This document shows positions 1 through 8,800 of a DNA stretch of 18,566 nt, piece after piece. Every line of letters begins with the position of its first letter. Within the stretch, counting starts at the first letter, position 1. This DNA comes from CAZYJD01 sp964647785. Lineage in GTDB: Bacteria; Bacteroidota; Bacteroidia; NS11-12g; UBA9320. The stretch covers positions 1 to 18,566 of the forward strand of contig CAZYJD010000040.1 in the NCBI GenBank assembly GCA_964647785.1, read 5' to 3'. The notes below the pieces were generated by a model. It had not been told where the DNA came from. It worked only from the letters and a program-made list of their open reading frames with translations, and did not search any database. Made by a program: the position numbers and the translations under genes.

Positions 1-96
1 GACCATTCAGAATGCTTGCCGCTCCATTTCGTTGCTTTTGCTAAGCATTTCTCCGGCGCATTTAAATACATTTCCTCGAGTGCCGGATAGGCATTC

Positions 97-282
97 TCAG
101 CACTGGGAAATAGTAAGAAGCATATTTGAAATAGTAACAAGAACATTGATTGTGAATACCACGACAGGCGCGCAGGTAAATAACGTTATGCCCAGCTTTG
201 CATTGTGCATGAAACCCAAGTTTAAATAAAACGCAAAAAAACTTGCACCGATCAAGGCCCCTTTTCTTGAGGGATGATCCAT
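97..282 (-). CDS. Possible 61-residue two-helix membrane protein
   Basis: This small ORF starts two bases after the stop codon of the decarboxylase-like gene, so it could be translated by reinitiation. The product has a short charged start (MDHPSRK) and two hydrophobic stretches, roughly residues 9-25 and 30-58, which would suit two membrane helices. I recognise no family. The high hydrophobicity and tight spacing argue for a real gene; its short length, position near the window edge and an overlapping 91-residue ORF in another frame argue against. It could also be the front of a longer membrane protein cut by a stop, because the same frame stays open for more than 20 codons after the stop at 97-99 without a clear start. 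Existence is uncertain and function unknown. Confidence 0.35.
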   Translation of the reverse strand: MDHPSRKGALIGASFFAFYLNLGFMHNAKLGITLFTCAPVVVFTINVLVTISNMLLTISQC

Positions 283-284
283 TC

Positions 285-1007
285 TTAATGGAATGCAGGA
301 AGGTGCAATTGCATGCCCTTTGCCGGAACCATGCCATCTACATGCCCGGCAAGTTTTCCATCTTCTGTTATGAAGTGCAGATGCATATTGGTGCTGTGAT
401 GGGTGAAAATTGCGTGGTGATGTTTGGAGAAAAATCCGAGTATTTGCACAGCTTCGTTGGTGAGGGTTCCATGTGGGCCCGATTGAACGTGCTTATCATG
501 GCTGTGAACGCTATCGCCTTCAGGCCAGTTGATTACATGCCAGTCAAGCGCAGATACGTGCCCATTAAGCCTGAAAGGAAATGGTTTTTCGGTATTCATT
601 CCCTTCAATGCAGCCATTTGCTCGATCCATTTTTCCAATGCTTCGTAGGTATGCATGCTATCGGGCACATCCATGGCCTCCCATTGTTGTACTTCAGCAT
701 ATACCAAAAGGGCTGCACCGCCTTTGAGGTCGTGGCTAATTTCAACCCCATTGTTTTCTCCCTCTGAGGATAAATACACTTCTGAATTCAGTATCAGAAT
801 TTCGCCTTTGAGTTGCGCCATGGCTCCCAAGGCATAGACATTCGCTTTGTTCTTAAGTTTAGTGAGTTCGTATTTTGAGTCGATATCGCCCTGGTGCATC
901 ATGAGTTTTAAAGCCCCAAAATGGTGCACTTTGGGCTGCTGCTCACCTGATGGCGATCCACAAGCCAACAATAGATAAAGGATGATACTGTTAAGAAGTG
1001 TTTTCAT
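285..1007 (-). CDS. Acetolactate decarboxylase-like lipoprotein
   Basis: A 240-residue member of the alpha-acetolactate decarboxylase family (ALDC, AlsD/BudA), which converts acetolactate to acetoin. Residues 1-16 form a lipoprotein signal ending in LLLAC, so Cys16 is probably lipidated and the protein sits on an envelope membrane facing the periplasm or outside. The core matches the family: FGALKLMMHQGD near residue 30, LGAMAQLKGEI near 60-70 with Glu69, and HLHFITEDGKLAGH at 209-222. Its three histidines (209, 211, 222) have the H-x-H-x10-H spacing of the zinc ligands. Two things differ from the Brevibacillus enzyme as I recall it. The usual ARTV arginine aligns with His157, and the C-terminus stops about 18 residues after the last zinc ligand, so the late catalytic glutamate is not obvious. 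The fold and metal site are well supported; decarboxylase activity is not certain. No butanediol-pathway gene is nearby. Confidence 0.8.
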   Translation of the reverse strand: MKTLLNSIILYLLLACGSPSGEQQPKVHHFGALKLMMHQGDIDSKYELTKLKNKANVYALGAMAQLKGEILILNSEVYLSSEGENNGVEISHDLKGGAALLVYAEVQQWEAMDVPDSMHTYEALEKWIEQMAALKGMNTEKPFPFRLNGHVSALDWHVINWPEGDSVHSHDKHVQSGPHGTLTNEAVQILGFFSKHHHAIFTHHSTNMHLHFITEDGKLAGHVDGMVPAKGMQLHLPAFH

Positions 1008-1169
1008 GTTTTGTCAGTATTTATGTTCGGTTATTCTTGCTCGGCTTTCATCTTTGCTTCCCCTTCATGTCGTTGGAAAATGTCCGTTGAAGCAGTTACA
1101 TGACAGAGGTGTGAAGCCAATGTGGTGTTATTATTGAGCACAGATTTAACGTTTATGTGCTTCTGATGT

Positions 1170-1901
1170 TTAATGATTTTTTTCAAACAAATAATAATCA
1201 GCCCCGCTAAAATTCAGATGATTCAAGTCAATATCTACCCGCTCCAATCCATTTTCCTTTAGCATGTCTTCCAGTTCTTCAATGCGCCAATAGCGAATGG
1301 TAAACTCATCTGTATAAGAAAATGATTGCTTCTGATAGGTTCCCGAGCCTTCATCTCGATAGCGAAACAAATCATTGCCCAATTTGTGCATCGTCACTTT
1401 GCGTTTAAGCTGTTGGGTTCTCATGTCAATCAAATCTTCTTCTTCAAAAAAATGGGTGCTCGGTAGATCAAACAGAAAATATCCTCCGGGCAAGAGATGC
1501 GTTGCGATGTTTTTTAGGTTGCGCTGCATTTGTTCGAAATCTGTGGTGTAGGTAAGCACCGTAAACACTGCCAGCGCAAGATGGTTGGCATCTGCACGAA
1601 ATGTTGACATATCTGCCATAACGGTTTTGATGTTTTTAGACTTTTCTTGCAATTTGTTTTGCAATACTTCCATCATCGCCGGGCATCTTTCAATAGCTGT
1701 TACGCTGTAGTTTCTTTCAACCAACGGAATACTCAACCTTCCGGTACCCGCTCCGATATCGAGTATGGATGCACCATTTTTTAACAGGGCTTCAATTAAT
1801 TGCAAATGCGCCTCATTGAGCTGTTGATAGATCTTGCCGTAGGTTTTAGTATATACATAGTCGTACCAATGTGCCCAGCTTTCATGAGGTATGGCTTTCA
1901 T
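1170..1901 (-). CDS. Class I SAM-dependent methyltransferase
   Basis: A 243-residue cytosolic methyltransferase with a Rossmann fold. Motif I is ILDIGAGTGRL (residues 46-56), which binds S-adenosylmethionine. The acidic ribose-binding residue is Glu71 at the end of strand 2 (VTAIE), ADMSTF (96-101) is the adenine-contact region, and LLPGGYFLFDL (136-146) is the strand-5 region. There is no signal peptide. The substrate cannot be told; the general layout resembles small-molecule methyltransferases of the Methyltransf_25/11 type. Its start codon overlaps the stop codon of the GH16 gene as ATGA, so translation of the two is probably coupled. The pairing is odd because one product is secreted and the other is cytosolic. 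The family call is firm, the substrate unknown. Confidence 0.88.
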   Translation of the reverse strand: MKAIPHESWAHWYDYVYTKTYGKIYQQLNEAHLQLIEALLKNGASILDIGAGTGRLSIPLVERNYSVTAIERCPAMMEVLQNKLQEKSKNIKTVMADMSTFRADANHLALAVFTVLTYTTDFEQMQRNLKNIATHLLPGGYFLFDLPSTHFFEEEDLIDMRTQQLKRKVTMHKLGNDLFRYRDEGSGTYQKQSFSYTDEFTIRYWRIEELEDMLKENGLERVDIDLNHLNFSGADYYLFEKNH

Positions 1902-3658
1902 TCAACCACTAATTTTTGTTGAAGCCATTGGCCATTTACACATACCTGAACGAGGTACAAACCACTCTTAAGTTGGTGTTCAAGCATCAACTGTTTCCCC
2001 TGTGCATGAACCCGTTGCATCTCACGTCCGGCATAATCGCAAATACGTATCTCTGAAATCAAGTCATCCGCCTCAAAATGCAGATGCTGCCTTGCAGGAT
2101 TGGGAAATATGCACAACGAATGCTTAGAAGCTACCTTTGAAACAGAAGCCAGGCGTTGCTCGTATACGCGTATATAATCGACCTCCATCAATGCTTCTTG
2201 AAAAACGGTGCCGTTGGCATCGATATCGCCTTCAATGGCAATATTTAAAAGCAGATATTGAGGCACATCAAAAGGCCATGTGCGTTCATCGCGTACATCG
2301 GGCGCATAGGTGTAATGCGGATTGCCATCCACCGAAAAGGTCATCTGCTCGGGGCTCCATTCTAAGCTATACAAATGATAAGCACTCGAAGCTGTGGGAA
2401 TGAATTGCCCTCCTTTGTTCTCTGTGCTGCCAAAACTCGATGGCGTATGCAAAGCACTGGTGATGAAGTTTTGATTATCGCCCCAGTGTTCCATGATGTC
2501 AATTTCACCACACGCCGGCCAGTCTGTAGTTCCATATCCTTGGGTTTCCCAGTAGGCGCCTTTTTCATTGATGTTCTGGCCCAGCATCCATATGGCAGGC
2601 CAGGTTCCTGCGCCTTTCGGAATTTTTGCCCTGAATTCTATTTTTCCATATCCCTGTGTTATCGGAAAAACAGCTTTTGAATTGAGTCTTGCTGAGGTGA
2701 ATTGCTTGGTTTCTCCCTCATGGGTATAGGTTTCTCGTTTTGCTACTATTTTGAGGCTTCCATCGCTCACATAAGCGTTGGCCGTGCGATCGGTATAGTG
2801 TTGCACTTCGCCGTTGTACCAGCTTCCACCATTGGGTAAAAGGGTTTGGTGAAACCATTTGCTGCTGTCCACCGCATTCTGCCTTCCTGATAAGTATACT
2901 TTTTCATCGTTATTAAACTCATCGGCCCACAACAATTGGTAACTACTGGGTATCCAACGAATGCGGTAAATAAGCGTGTCACTTTTGTTGGCTGAAACAC
3001 TCGTGATGCGTGTTTTTCCCGGTAACGAAATGGGATGCTCTATTGTATAGGTGGCATCAGGATGCGTGCTTTCTACCGATAGCTTGGGTATTTGCGCATT
3101 TCCTGAAGGCAATACATAATCGTATTCGTAGCGTTTAAATGAGAAGGTTGACCATTTGGTGCCATTGATTAAAATGCTGCGTAAACTAGCATCGAAGGGA
3201 TCACCAGGGCCATAAACCTCCATCTCAAACAGGCTGAAACCGTATTCGGTTGCTCTTTTGATGCCCAACATCCTGATGTAACGTGTCCATTGATTGCTCA
3301 GCAGCACTTCATCCTTTTCGCCATCTCCTGCTTCCTCTCGGTGAATGCTGCTCCATTCAGACCCATTGGCAGATATTCCAATTTCATACACGTTTGCATA
3401 GGCAGCCTCCCAATGGAGTAAGATTCTGCTAATGTTGGTCAGTTTTCCCAAATCGACCTGCACCCACTGTGAATCGGCGAATGCACTCGACCAACGGGTA
3501 TTGAGATTCCCATCAAAAGCCATGGCACTTGCAAAGGCGGTGCTCTCATTACTGCTACTGGTGGATGTTTTGCCCAGGGCGAGATTGACTTCCTGAGCAG
3601 TTACTAAAGTGCACATGAACATCAAGGAGCTCCAAATAAAAAATGGTTTAAGATTCAT
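1898..3658 (-). CDS. Secreted GH16 beta-glucanase (laminarinase type) with CBM32-like and T9SS domains
   Basis: A 586-residue exported glycoside hydrolase. Domains in order: signal peptide (1-21, ending LVTA|Q); a discoidin/F5-F8 type C (CBM32-like) carbohydrate-binding domain at about 25-150 (LALGKTS, FDGNLNTRWSS, WVQVDLG); a beta-sandwich linker domain at about 155-235; the GH16 catalytic domain at about 240-502, opening with LLWADEFN; and a type IX secretion sorting domain at about 515-586 (IFPNPA start, SGLYLVQV near the end). The catalytic signature GEIDIMEH lies at 384-391, giving Glu385 as nucleophile, Asp387 as helper and Glu390 as acid/base. The arrangement best fits endo-beta-1,3-glucanases acting on laminarin-type glucans, though GH16 also covers other beta-galactans and glucans. 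The stop overlaps the start of the methyltransferase gene. No SusCD pair or other polysaccharide-utilisation gene is adjacent, so this is not a classical utilisation locus. Confidence 0.93.
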   Translation of the reverse strand: MNLKPFFIWSSLMFMCTLVTAQEVNLALGKTSTSSSNESTAFASAMAFDGNLNTRWSSAFADSQWVQVDLGKLTNISRILLHWEAAYANVYEIGISANGSEWSSIHREEAGDGEKDEVLLSNQWTRYIRMLGIKRATEYGFSLFEMEVYGPGDPFDASLRSILINGTKWSTFSFKRYEYDYVLPSGNAQIPKLSVESTHPDATYTIEHPISLPGKTRITSVSANKSDTLIYRIRWIPSSYQLLWADEFNNDEKVYLSGRQNAVDSSKWFHQTLLPNGGSWYNGEVQHYTDRTANAYVSDGSLKIVAKRETYTHEGETKQFTSARLNSKAVFPITQGYGKIEFRAKIPKGAGTWPAIWMLGQNINEKGAYWETQGYGTTDWPACGEIDIMEHWGDNQNFITSALHTPSSFGSTENKGGQFIPTASSAYHLYSLEWSPEQMTFSVDGNPHYTYAPDVRDERTWPFDVPQYLLLNIAIEGDIDANGTVFQEALMEVDYIRVYEQRLASVSKVASKHSLCIFPNPARQHLHFEADDLISEIRICDYAGREMQRVHAQGKQLMLEHQLKSGLYLVQVCVNGQWLQQKLVVE

Positions 3659-3764
3659 GAAGAGGGCAAAATAGGTAAAATTGAGCGTTCATAACCGGAA
3701 TTCATTTTCTTAAACTAGCATAAGTTGTGGCACGCCTTGCAGAACCACCAGAACATTCAGCTTT

Positions 3765-5294
3765 TTAAATGGCATCGGTCATCACCTTGTAGGTCGGATC
3801 CTCCAACACATTCACATCAATGATTTCATCGGCATTGGCCAGCAACTGTCTGCAATCGGGGCTCAAATGCTTTAGATGTACTTTCTTACCCGCTTTGCGA
3901 TAGCGCTCGGTAATTTTATTCAGTGCTTCAATAGCCGACATGTCCACCACCCTGCTTTCATAGAAGTCAATGATCACTTCTTCAGGGTCGTGAGCCACAT
4001 CAAATTTTTCGTTGAAAGCACCCACCGAGCCGAAAAACAAGGGCCCGTAAATTTCATAGTGCTTTACGCCTTGGTCATCCACGCTTTTTCTCGCTCGAAT
4101 GCGCTTTGCGTTGTCCCACGAAAATACCAGCGCTGAAATTATCACCCCAATTAATACCGCCAGTGCAAGGTTGTGCAACACAGCTGTTACCAGGGTAACC
4201 AAAACCATCACCAACACATCTGATTTCGGCATTTTGTTCAGGGTTTTAACGCTCGCCCATTCAAAGGTGCCGATGCTCACCATGATCATCAGGCCGGTGA
4301 GTGCTGCCATGGGTACTTTCTCAATGAGTGATGAGCCAAACATCACAAACACTAGCAGCATGATGGAAGCTACAATGCCAGAAAGGCGGGCTCGTGCACC
4401 ATTGGAAATGTTAATCAAACTCTGCCCGATCATGGCACAGCCCCCCATGCCAGAAAACAGACCCGAAAGCATATTGGCCAAGCCTTGTGCCATGGCTTCT
4501 TTGTTGCCCCGCCCGCGTGTTTCGGTAATTTCATCGATGATGTTCAAGGTGAGAAGGCTTTCGATCAACCCTACACCCGCTACAATGGCAGCATAAGGAA
4601 AGATGATTTTTAAAGTCTCCAAACCCATAGGAATTTCAGGCAAATGAAAAGGAGGGAAGCCCCCCTGTATGGAGGCCAAATCCCCAACGGTGCGGGTATC
4701 GAGATCAAAAACCACCACCAGACCAAAAATGAACAGAATGGCAACCAAAGCGGATGGAATTACCTTGCTAATTTTCGGCAAGCCCCAGATGATGAGCATG
4801 CTTAGCAGCACTAGACCGCCAAATATGAGCAGCTCAGTGCCCTGCAGCCAGTGCCCGTTAGCATCCTTAAATTGCACCAGTTGCGACATGAAGATCACCA
4901 CTGCCAAGCCATTCACAAACCCAAAAATAACCGGATGAGGAACCAGACGCATCAATTTACCCAACCGAAGCAGGCCGGCAATTAATTGAAGCACACCCGC
5001 AAGGATAACTGTGGCAAAAACATATTCCACACCATGTTCTTTCACCAGACTCACCAGAACCACCGCCACAGCGCCGGTTGCTCCAGAGATCATGCCCGGC
5101 CGACCCCCCAATACAGAGGTGACCAGTCCCATCATAAAAGCTGCATACAAACCAGTTAAAGGTGAAAGCCCGGCAATGAGTGCAAAGGCCACCGCTTCCG
5201 GCACCAATGCCATGGCTACGGTTAAACCTGAGAGAATTTCGTTCTTGTAATTTATTTCCTGCTGAAAATCAAAAAGTTTGAGTTGGGCTTTCAT
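3765..5294 (-). CDS. SulP-family inorganic anion transporter with STAS domain
   Basis: A 509-residue inner-membrane transporter of the SulP/SLC26 family, which moves sulfate, bicarbonate or other small anions. Family features seen: the N-terminal signature at about residues 23-53 (GLTVAMALVPEAVAFALIAG then LSPLTGLYAAF), the RPGMISGATGAVAVV stretch at 65-79, multiple hydrophobic segments to about residue 395, and the cytosolic STAS domain at about 412-500 with YGPLFFGS and VVDMSAIEAL (Asp451, Ser453 at the usual regulatory position). The length is normal for bacterial SulP proteins. The substrate cannot be read from sequence; no carbonic anhydrase or sulfate-assimilation gene is next to it to suggest one. 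It stands alone, with 106 bases to the GH16 gene. Confidence 0.93.
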   Translation of the reverse strand: MKAQLKLFDFQQEINYKNEILSGLTVAMALVPEAVAFALIAGLSPLTGLYAAFMMGLVTSVLGGRPGMISGATGAVAVVLVSLVKEHGVEYVFATVILAGVLQLIAGLLRLGKLMRLVPHPVIFGFVNGLAVVIFMSQLVQFKDANGHWLQGTELLIFGGLVLLSMLIIWGLPKISKVIPSALVAILFIFGLVVVFDLDTRTVGDLASIQGGFPPFHLPEIPMGLETLKIIFPYAAIVAGVGLIESLLTLNIIDEITETRGRGNKEAMAQGLANMLSGLFSGMGGCAMIGQSLINISNGARARLSGIVASIMLLVFVMFGSSLIEKVPMAALTGLMIMVSIGTFEWASVKTLNKMPKSDVLVMVLVTLVTAVLHNLALAVLIGVIISALVFSWDNAKRIRARKSVDDQGVKHYEIYGPLFFGSVGAFNEKFDVAHDPEEVIIDFYESRVVDMSAIEALNKITERYRKAGKKVHLKHLSPDCRQLLANADEIIDVNVLEDPTYKVMTDAI

Positions 5295-5537
5295 TCAAAT
5301 GTGGGGTCTACAAAGGGCCGCGAATGTATTCATGCATACTTAGATTAAAAAGGAAATGTTGATTGGGTTGATGGGGAATTTTTATAAAAGGTATGCGTTT
5401 AGGATTCGTATACCTTCATATGAGGTTCATGATATGGAACAGTTTAAAAAACCTGACATTTAGGAACCAATGAAAGGGCTTCTGAGGTGCAATTCATCAA
5501 TAAAAGTGCCAATCACAAAATTTTAAATTAGCAACGG
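5295..5537. other. Upstream region of SulP gene; no gene seen
   Basis: I see no credible coding region in this AT-rich stretch. It must hold the leftward promoter of the SulP gene, but no clear TAnnTTTG box is visible; the nearest is TACATTCG on the minus strand about 30 bases before the start. The only structure I noticed is a small inverted repeat at 5390-5414: GGTATGCG and CGTATACC, 8-base arms with one G.T pair and a 9-base loop. It has no T-run and could be an operator or chance. Confidence 0.4.
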
Positions 5538-5716
5538 ATGACGCATCAATTCGAGCAGTTGGTCTATCCGGAAGGAGATGATTTTGATCTCAACAACGCT
5601 CCTGCGGTGGGTGTATTATCTGATGTTCATCACCAAAGAAAGATGCATTTATTCTGAATGACCATTTAACCTGGGCCTTCCAAGATAAAACAATGAAATT
5701 ATACGGAATGGTTTAA
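5538..5716 (+). pseudogene. Possible frameshifted remnant of a small gene (about 60 residues)
   Basis: An ATG at 5538 opens a 39-codon frame ending at 5657 (starts MTHQFEQLVYPEGDDFDLNN). From about 5640 another forward frame reads KDAFILNDHLTWAFQDKT, then MKLYGMV, to a TAA at 5714-5716, seven bases before a strong terminator. The two stretches overlap around 5636-5645 and would join into one protein of about 60 residues if one base were restored there. Good amino-acid composition in both halves and the terminator right after the second stop suggest a small gene broken by a single-base deletion, or a sequencing error. An in-frame TAG lies just upstream of the ATG, so it is not the tail of a longer gene. 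I recognise no family, and chance remains possible. Confidence 0.35.
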
Positions 5717-5722
5717 TTCTAT

Positions 5723-5755
5723 AAAGGGGGAATCCAAGGGCGTTCCCCCTTTTTT
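5723..5755 (+). terminator. Intrinsic terminator
   Basis: Arms AAAGGGGGAA (5723-5732) and TTCCCCCTTT (5743-5752) form a perfect 10-base-pair stem with a 10-base loop, followed by a run of T to 5755. It would end a rightward transcript coming through 5538-5716, and so supports a transcribed unit there. The A/T flanks also allow weaker leftward use, although no leftward gene reads into it. Confidence 0.85.
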
Positions 5756-5877
5756 ATTTCAGGCTGCCAAGCGCATGGGCCTTAAGACCTGCAAATACGG
5801 CGGTAAATGCAAGAACTGAACACGAGGCTTTTACGCTTTCTTGCCCTTTTCTTACCTTGCGTACGCAAACTGCAGTT

Positions 5878-8800
5878 ATGAAAAGAATTGTTTTAATGTA
5901 CCTCATCTTTTGTGCGCCGCTTTTTTCATGGTCACAAAACAAAAACCAGGCAGACAACCTCTGGAATGCCTCTCATTTCAATGGCCTTAAAATGCGCCAC
6001 ATTGGGCCAGCTTTCATGTCAGGGCGCATCGCTGACATCGCCATTCATCCGGAAGATGAAAGCACCTGGTTTGTGGCGGTGGGCTCTGGTGGGCTTTGGA
6101 AAACCGAAAATGCCGGCATTGTCTGGAACCCTGTTTTTGATGGCCAAGCGGTGTATTCAACCGGCTGTGTAACCATCGATCCCAATAACCCTTCAACCAT
6201 TTGGTTGGGAACGGGCGAAAATGTGGGCGGCAGGCATGTGGGTTATGGCGATGGCATTTATCGAAGCAAAGATGGCGGAAAAACCTGGCAGAACATGGGG
6301 CTTAAGCATTCGGAGCACATTTCTAAAATAGTGGTGCATCCCAACAACAGCCAAATCATCTTTGTAGCGGCACAAGGGCCACTTTGGAGCAAAGGTGGTG
6401 AACGCGGATTTTACAAAAGCATCGATGGCGGTGCAAGTTGGAAACGCACCTTAGGCAATGATGAGTGGACCGGGGTTACAGATATTGCAATAGATCCGAG
6501 AGATCCTAACCGCATTTATGCTGCAACCTGGGATCGACACCGAACAGTGGCCGCCTATTTGGGCGGTGGCCCGGGATCGGGCATTCACCGGAGCACCGAT
6601 GGAGGTGAAACTTGGGAGGAACTAAAAGAAGGGTTTCCCGCATCCAATATGGGTAAAATTGGACTGGCTATCTCTCCACAAAACCCAGATGTGCTCTATG
6701 CGGCCATTGAACTGAATCATCGCGAAGGTGGGGTGTACAAAAGCACGAATCGCGGCAGTACCTGGAGCAAGCAAAGCAATGCCGTTTCGGGGGCAACGGG
6801 CCCTCATTATTATCAGGAGCTTTACGCCAGCCCGCATCAAGAAGACCGAATTTACCTCATGGATATCCGCATTCAGATATCAGATAACGGAGGAAAAAAC
6901 TTCCGACAGATAAAAGAAGCCCATAAACACTCCGATAACCACGCCATAGCCTTTAAGGCTTCCGACCCCAATTACCTGCTCGTTGGTACGGATGGCGGCT
7001 TGTATGAATCTTTCGACCTGGGCGAAAACTGGCGTTTCTTTGGCAATTTGCCCCTCACCCAGTTTTATAAAATTGCGGTGGATGACTCTGAGCCTTTTTA
7101 CAAGGTATATGGCGGCACGCAAGATAACAACACTCAGGTAGGGCCTTCCCGCACCGATAATGCACAGGGAATTCAAAATAGCGATTGGAAAGTGGTGCTG
7201 TATGGCGATGGCCATCAGCCGGCCACCGAGCCGGGAAATCCCAATATTGTGTACGCCCAATGGCAACAAGGCAATCTTACACGCGTGGATGTGCGAACCG
7301 GAGAACTGGTTTACATAAAACCGCATGCCGCTGAAGGGGAGGAGCACGAACGCACCAACTGGGATGCCCCAATTTTGGTCAGTTCGCATAACCCTAAACG
7401 TATTTATCACGGCACCTATCGCCTCTGGAAATCGGATGATCGGGGCGATAACTGGAAGGCCATGAGCGGCGATTTAACGCGCAATGAAAACCGATTGGAA
7501 CTTAATATCATGGGCCGAAAACAGAGCTACGATAACGCCTGGGATATATATGCCATGTCTACCTACAATACCATTACCTCCATTGCAGAATCGCCCCATG
7601 ATGAAAATGTATTGTACGTTGGCACCGATGATGGGCTGCTTCATCGCACCACCAATGGAGGCGCCCAATGGGAACGCATGCTGGTTGAAGGACTGCCCGA
7701 ACGTGCTTATGTAAATGATATCAAAGTAGATCTGTTCGATCCAAATACGGTGTATGTGGCTTTTGATAACCACAAAACCGGAGACCTGAAACCCTATTTG
7801 TACAAAAGCGTCAACCAAGGCAAAAGCTGGCAGCCCATGATGAAAGGCCTGCCGGAACAAACCATTGTCTGGCGCATCGTTCAGGATCCAGAACAAAAAA
7901 ACCTCTTGTTCATTGGGACGGAATTTGGCGTTTATTTCAGCCTTAACAATGGCGAGCAGTGGGTGCAACTCAAAGGCGGCTTACCCACCATTTCTTTCCG
8001 CGATTTAAAAATACAGGAGCGCGAAGGTGACCTGGTGGCTGCCAGTTTTGGTCGTGGCATTTACATATTCGACGATCTATCGGTATTCAGAGAGCTCAGT
8101 GAAGAAAAACTTAAGGCCGATGCTGTCTTGTTTTCAAACCGCAAGGCCTGGTGGTATTTTCCACGTCCAGATTTAGACTTTGGTGGTGGTAAGGGATCGC
8201 AGGGAGCCTCGCATTTTGTGGCAGACAATCCACCTTTTGGAGCCGTGTTTACCTATTATTTAAAAGAAGGCTACAAAACGTCTGCAGAAAAACGTCGCGA
8301 GGAGGAAAAAGAACTGAACAAGAATAAAAAGGATGTTCCCTTTCCAGGCTACGATGAGCTTGATCGCGAATTACGAGAGTGGCCAACAATGGTGTGGTTG
8401 GAAATTACCAATGAGAACGGGCAACTTATCAGAAGAATCAAGGGCAATGGGAGCAAAGGCTTTCATCGCATGGCTTGGGATTTACGTTATCCACCACTCA
8501 ATGTGGTGGGAGCAGGCACAGAGCACGTGGGCGATCATTCTGCATTACCGGTGGCTCCGGGTACTTATTGGGTGCAGCTGATTATAGAAGACAGCAGCGG
8601 TTTACATGCCCTAAGTGAGAAACGAACATTTGAAGTGGTGCCACTTTATAAGCAGGGCAGCATACAAAATCCTCTTGCGCATATGCGCGATTCTTTTTGG
8701 AGAACATACGAGCATTTGGCTGCAGAGCAATCGGCTTTCAACCGAAGCAGAAATCAGTTGGAAAAGCAAATCAAAGCGCTGGGGGTATCATCAGCCTATA

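Noticed and set aside
243..767. 174-residue forward ORF
   Set aside because: It lies wholly opposite the decarboxylase-like gene, whose metal-site motif and lipobox are convincing; the forward product has no recognisable features.
4099..4596. 165-residue forward ORF
   Set aside because: Antisense to the SulP transporter gene, with composition typical of a shadow frame.
5636..5645. Programmed -1 frameshift site
   Set aside because: The local sequence is A-rich but does not contain an X-XXY-YYZ heptamer in the zero frame, and no downstream pseudoknot was evident.
6880..7410. 176-residue minus-strand ORF
   Set aside because: Antisense to the propeller gene, which has Asp boxes running through this stretch.
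7474..7968. 164-residue minus-strand ORF
   Set aside because: Also antisense to the propeller gene; no domain or signal peptide.
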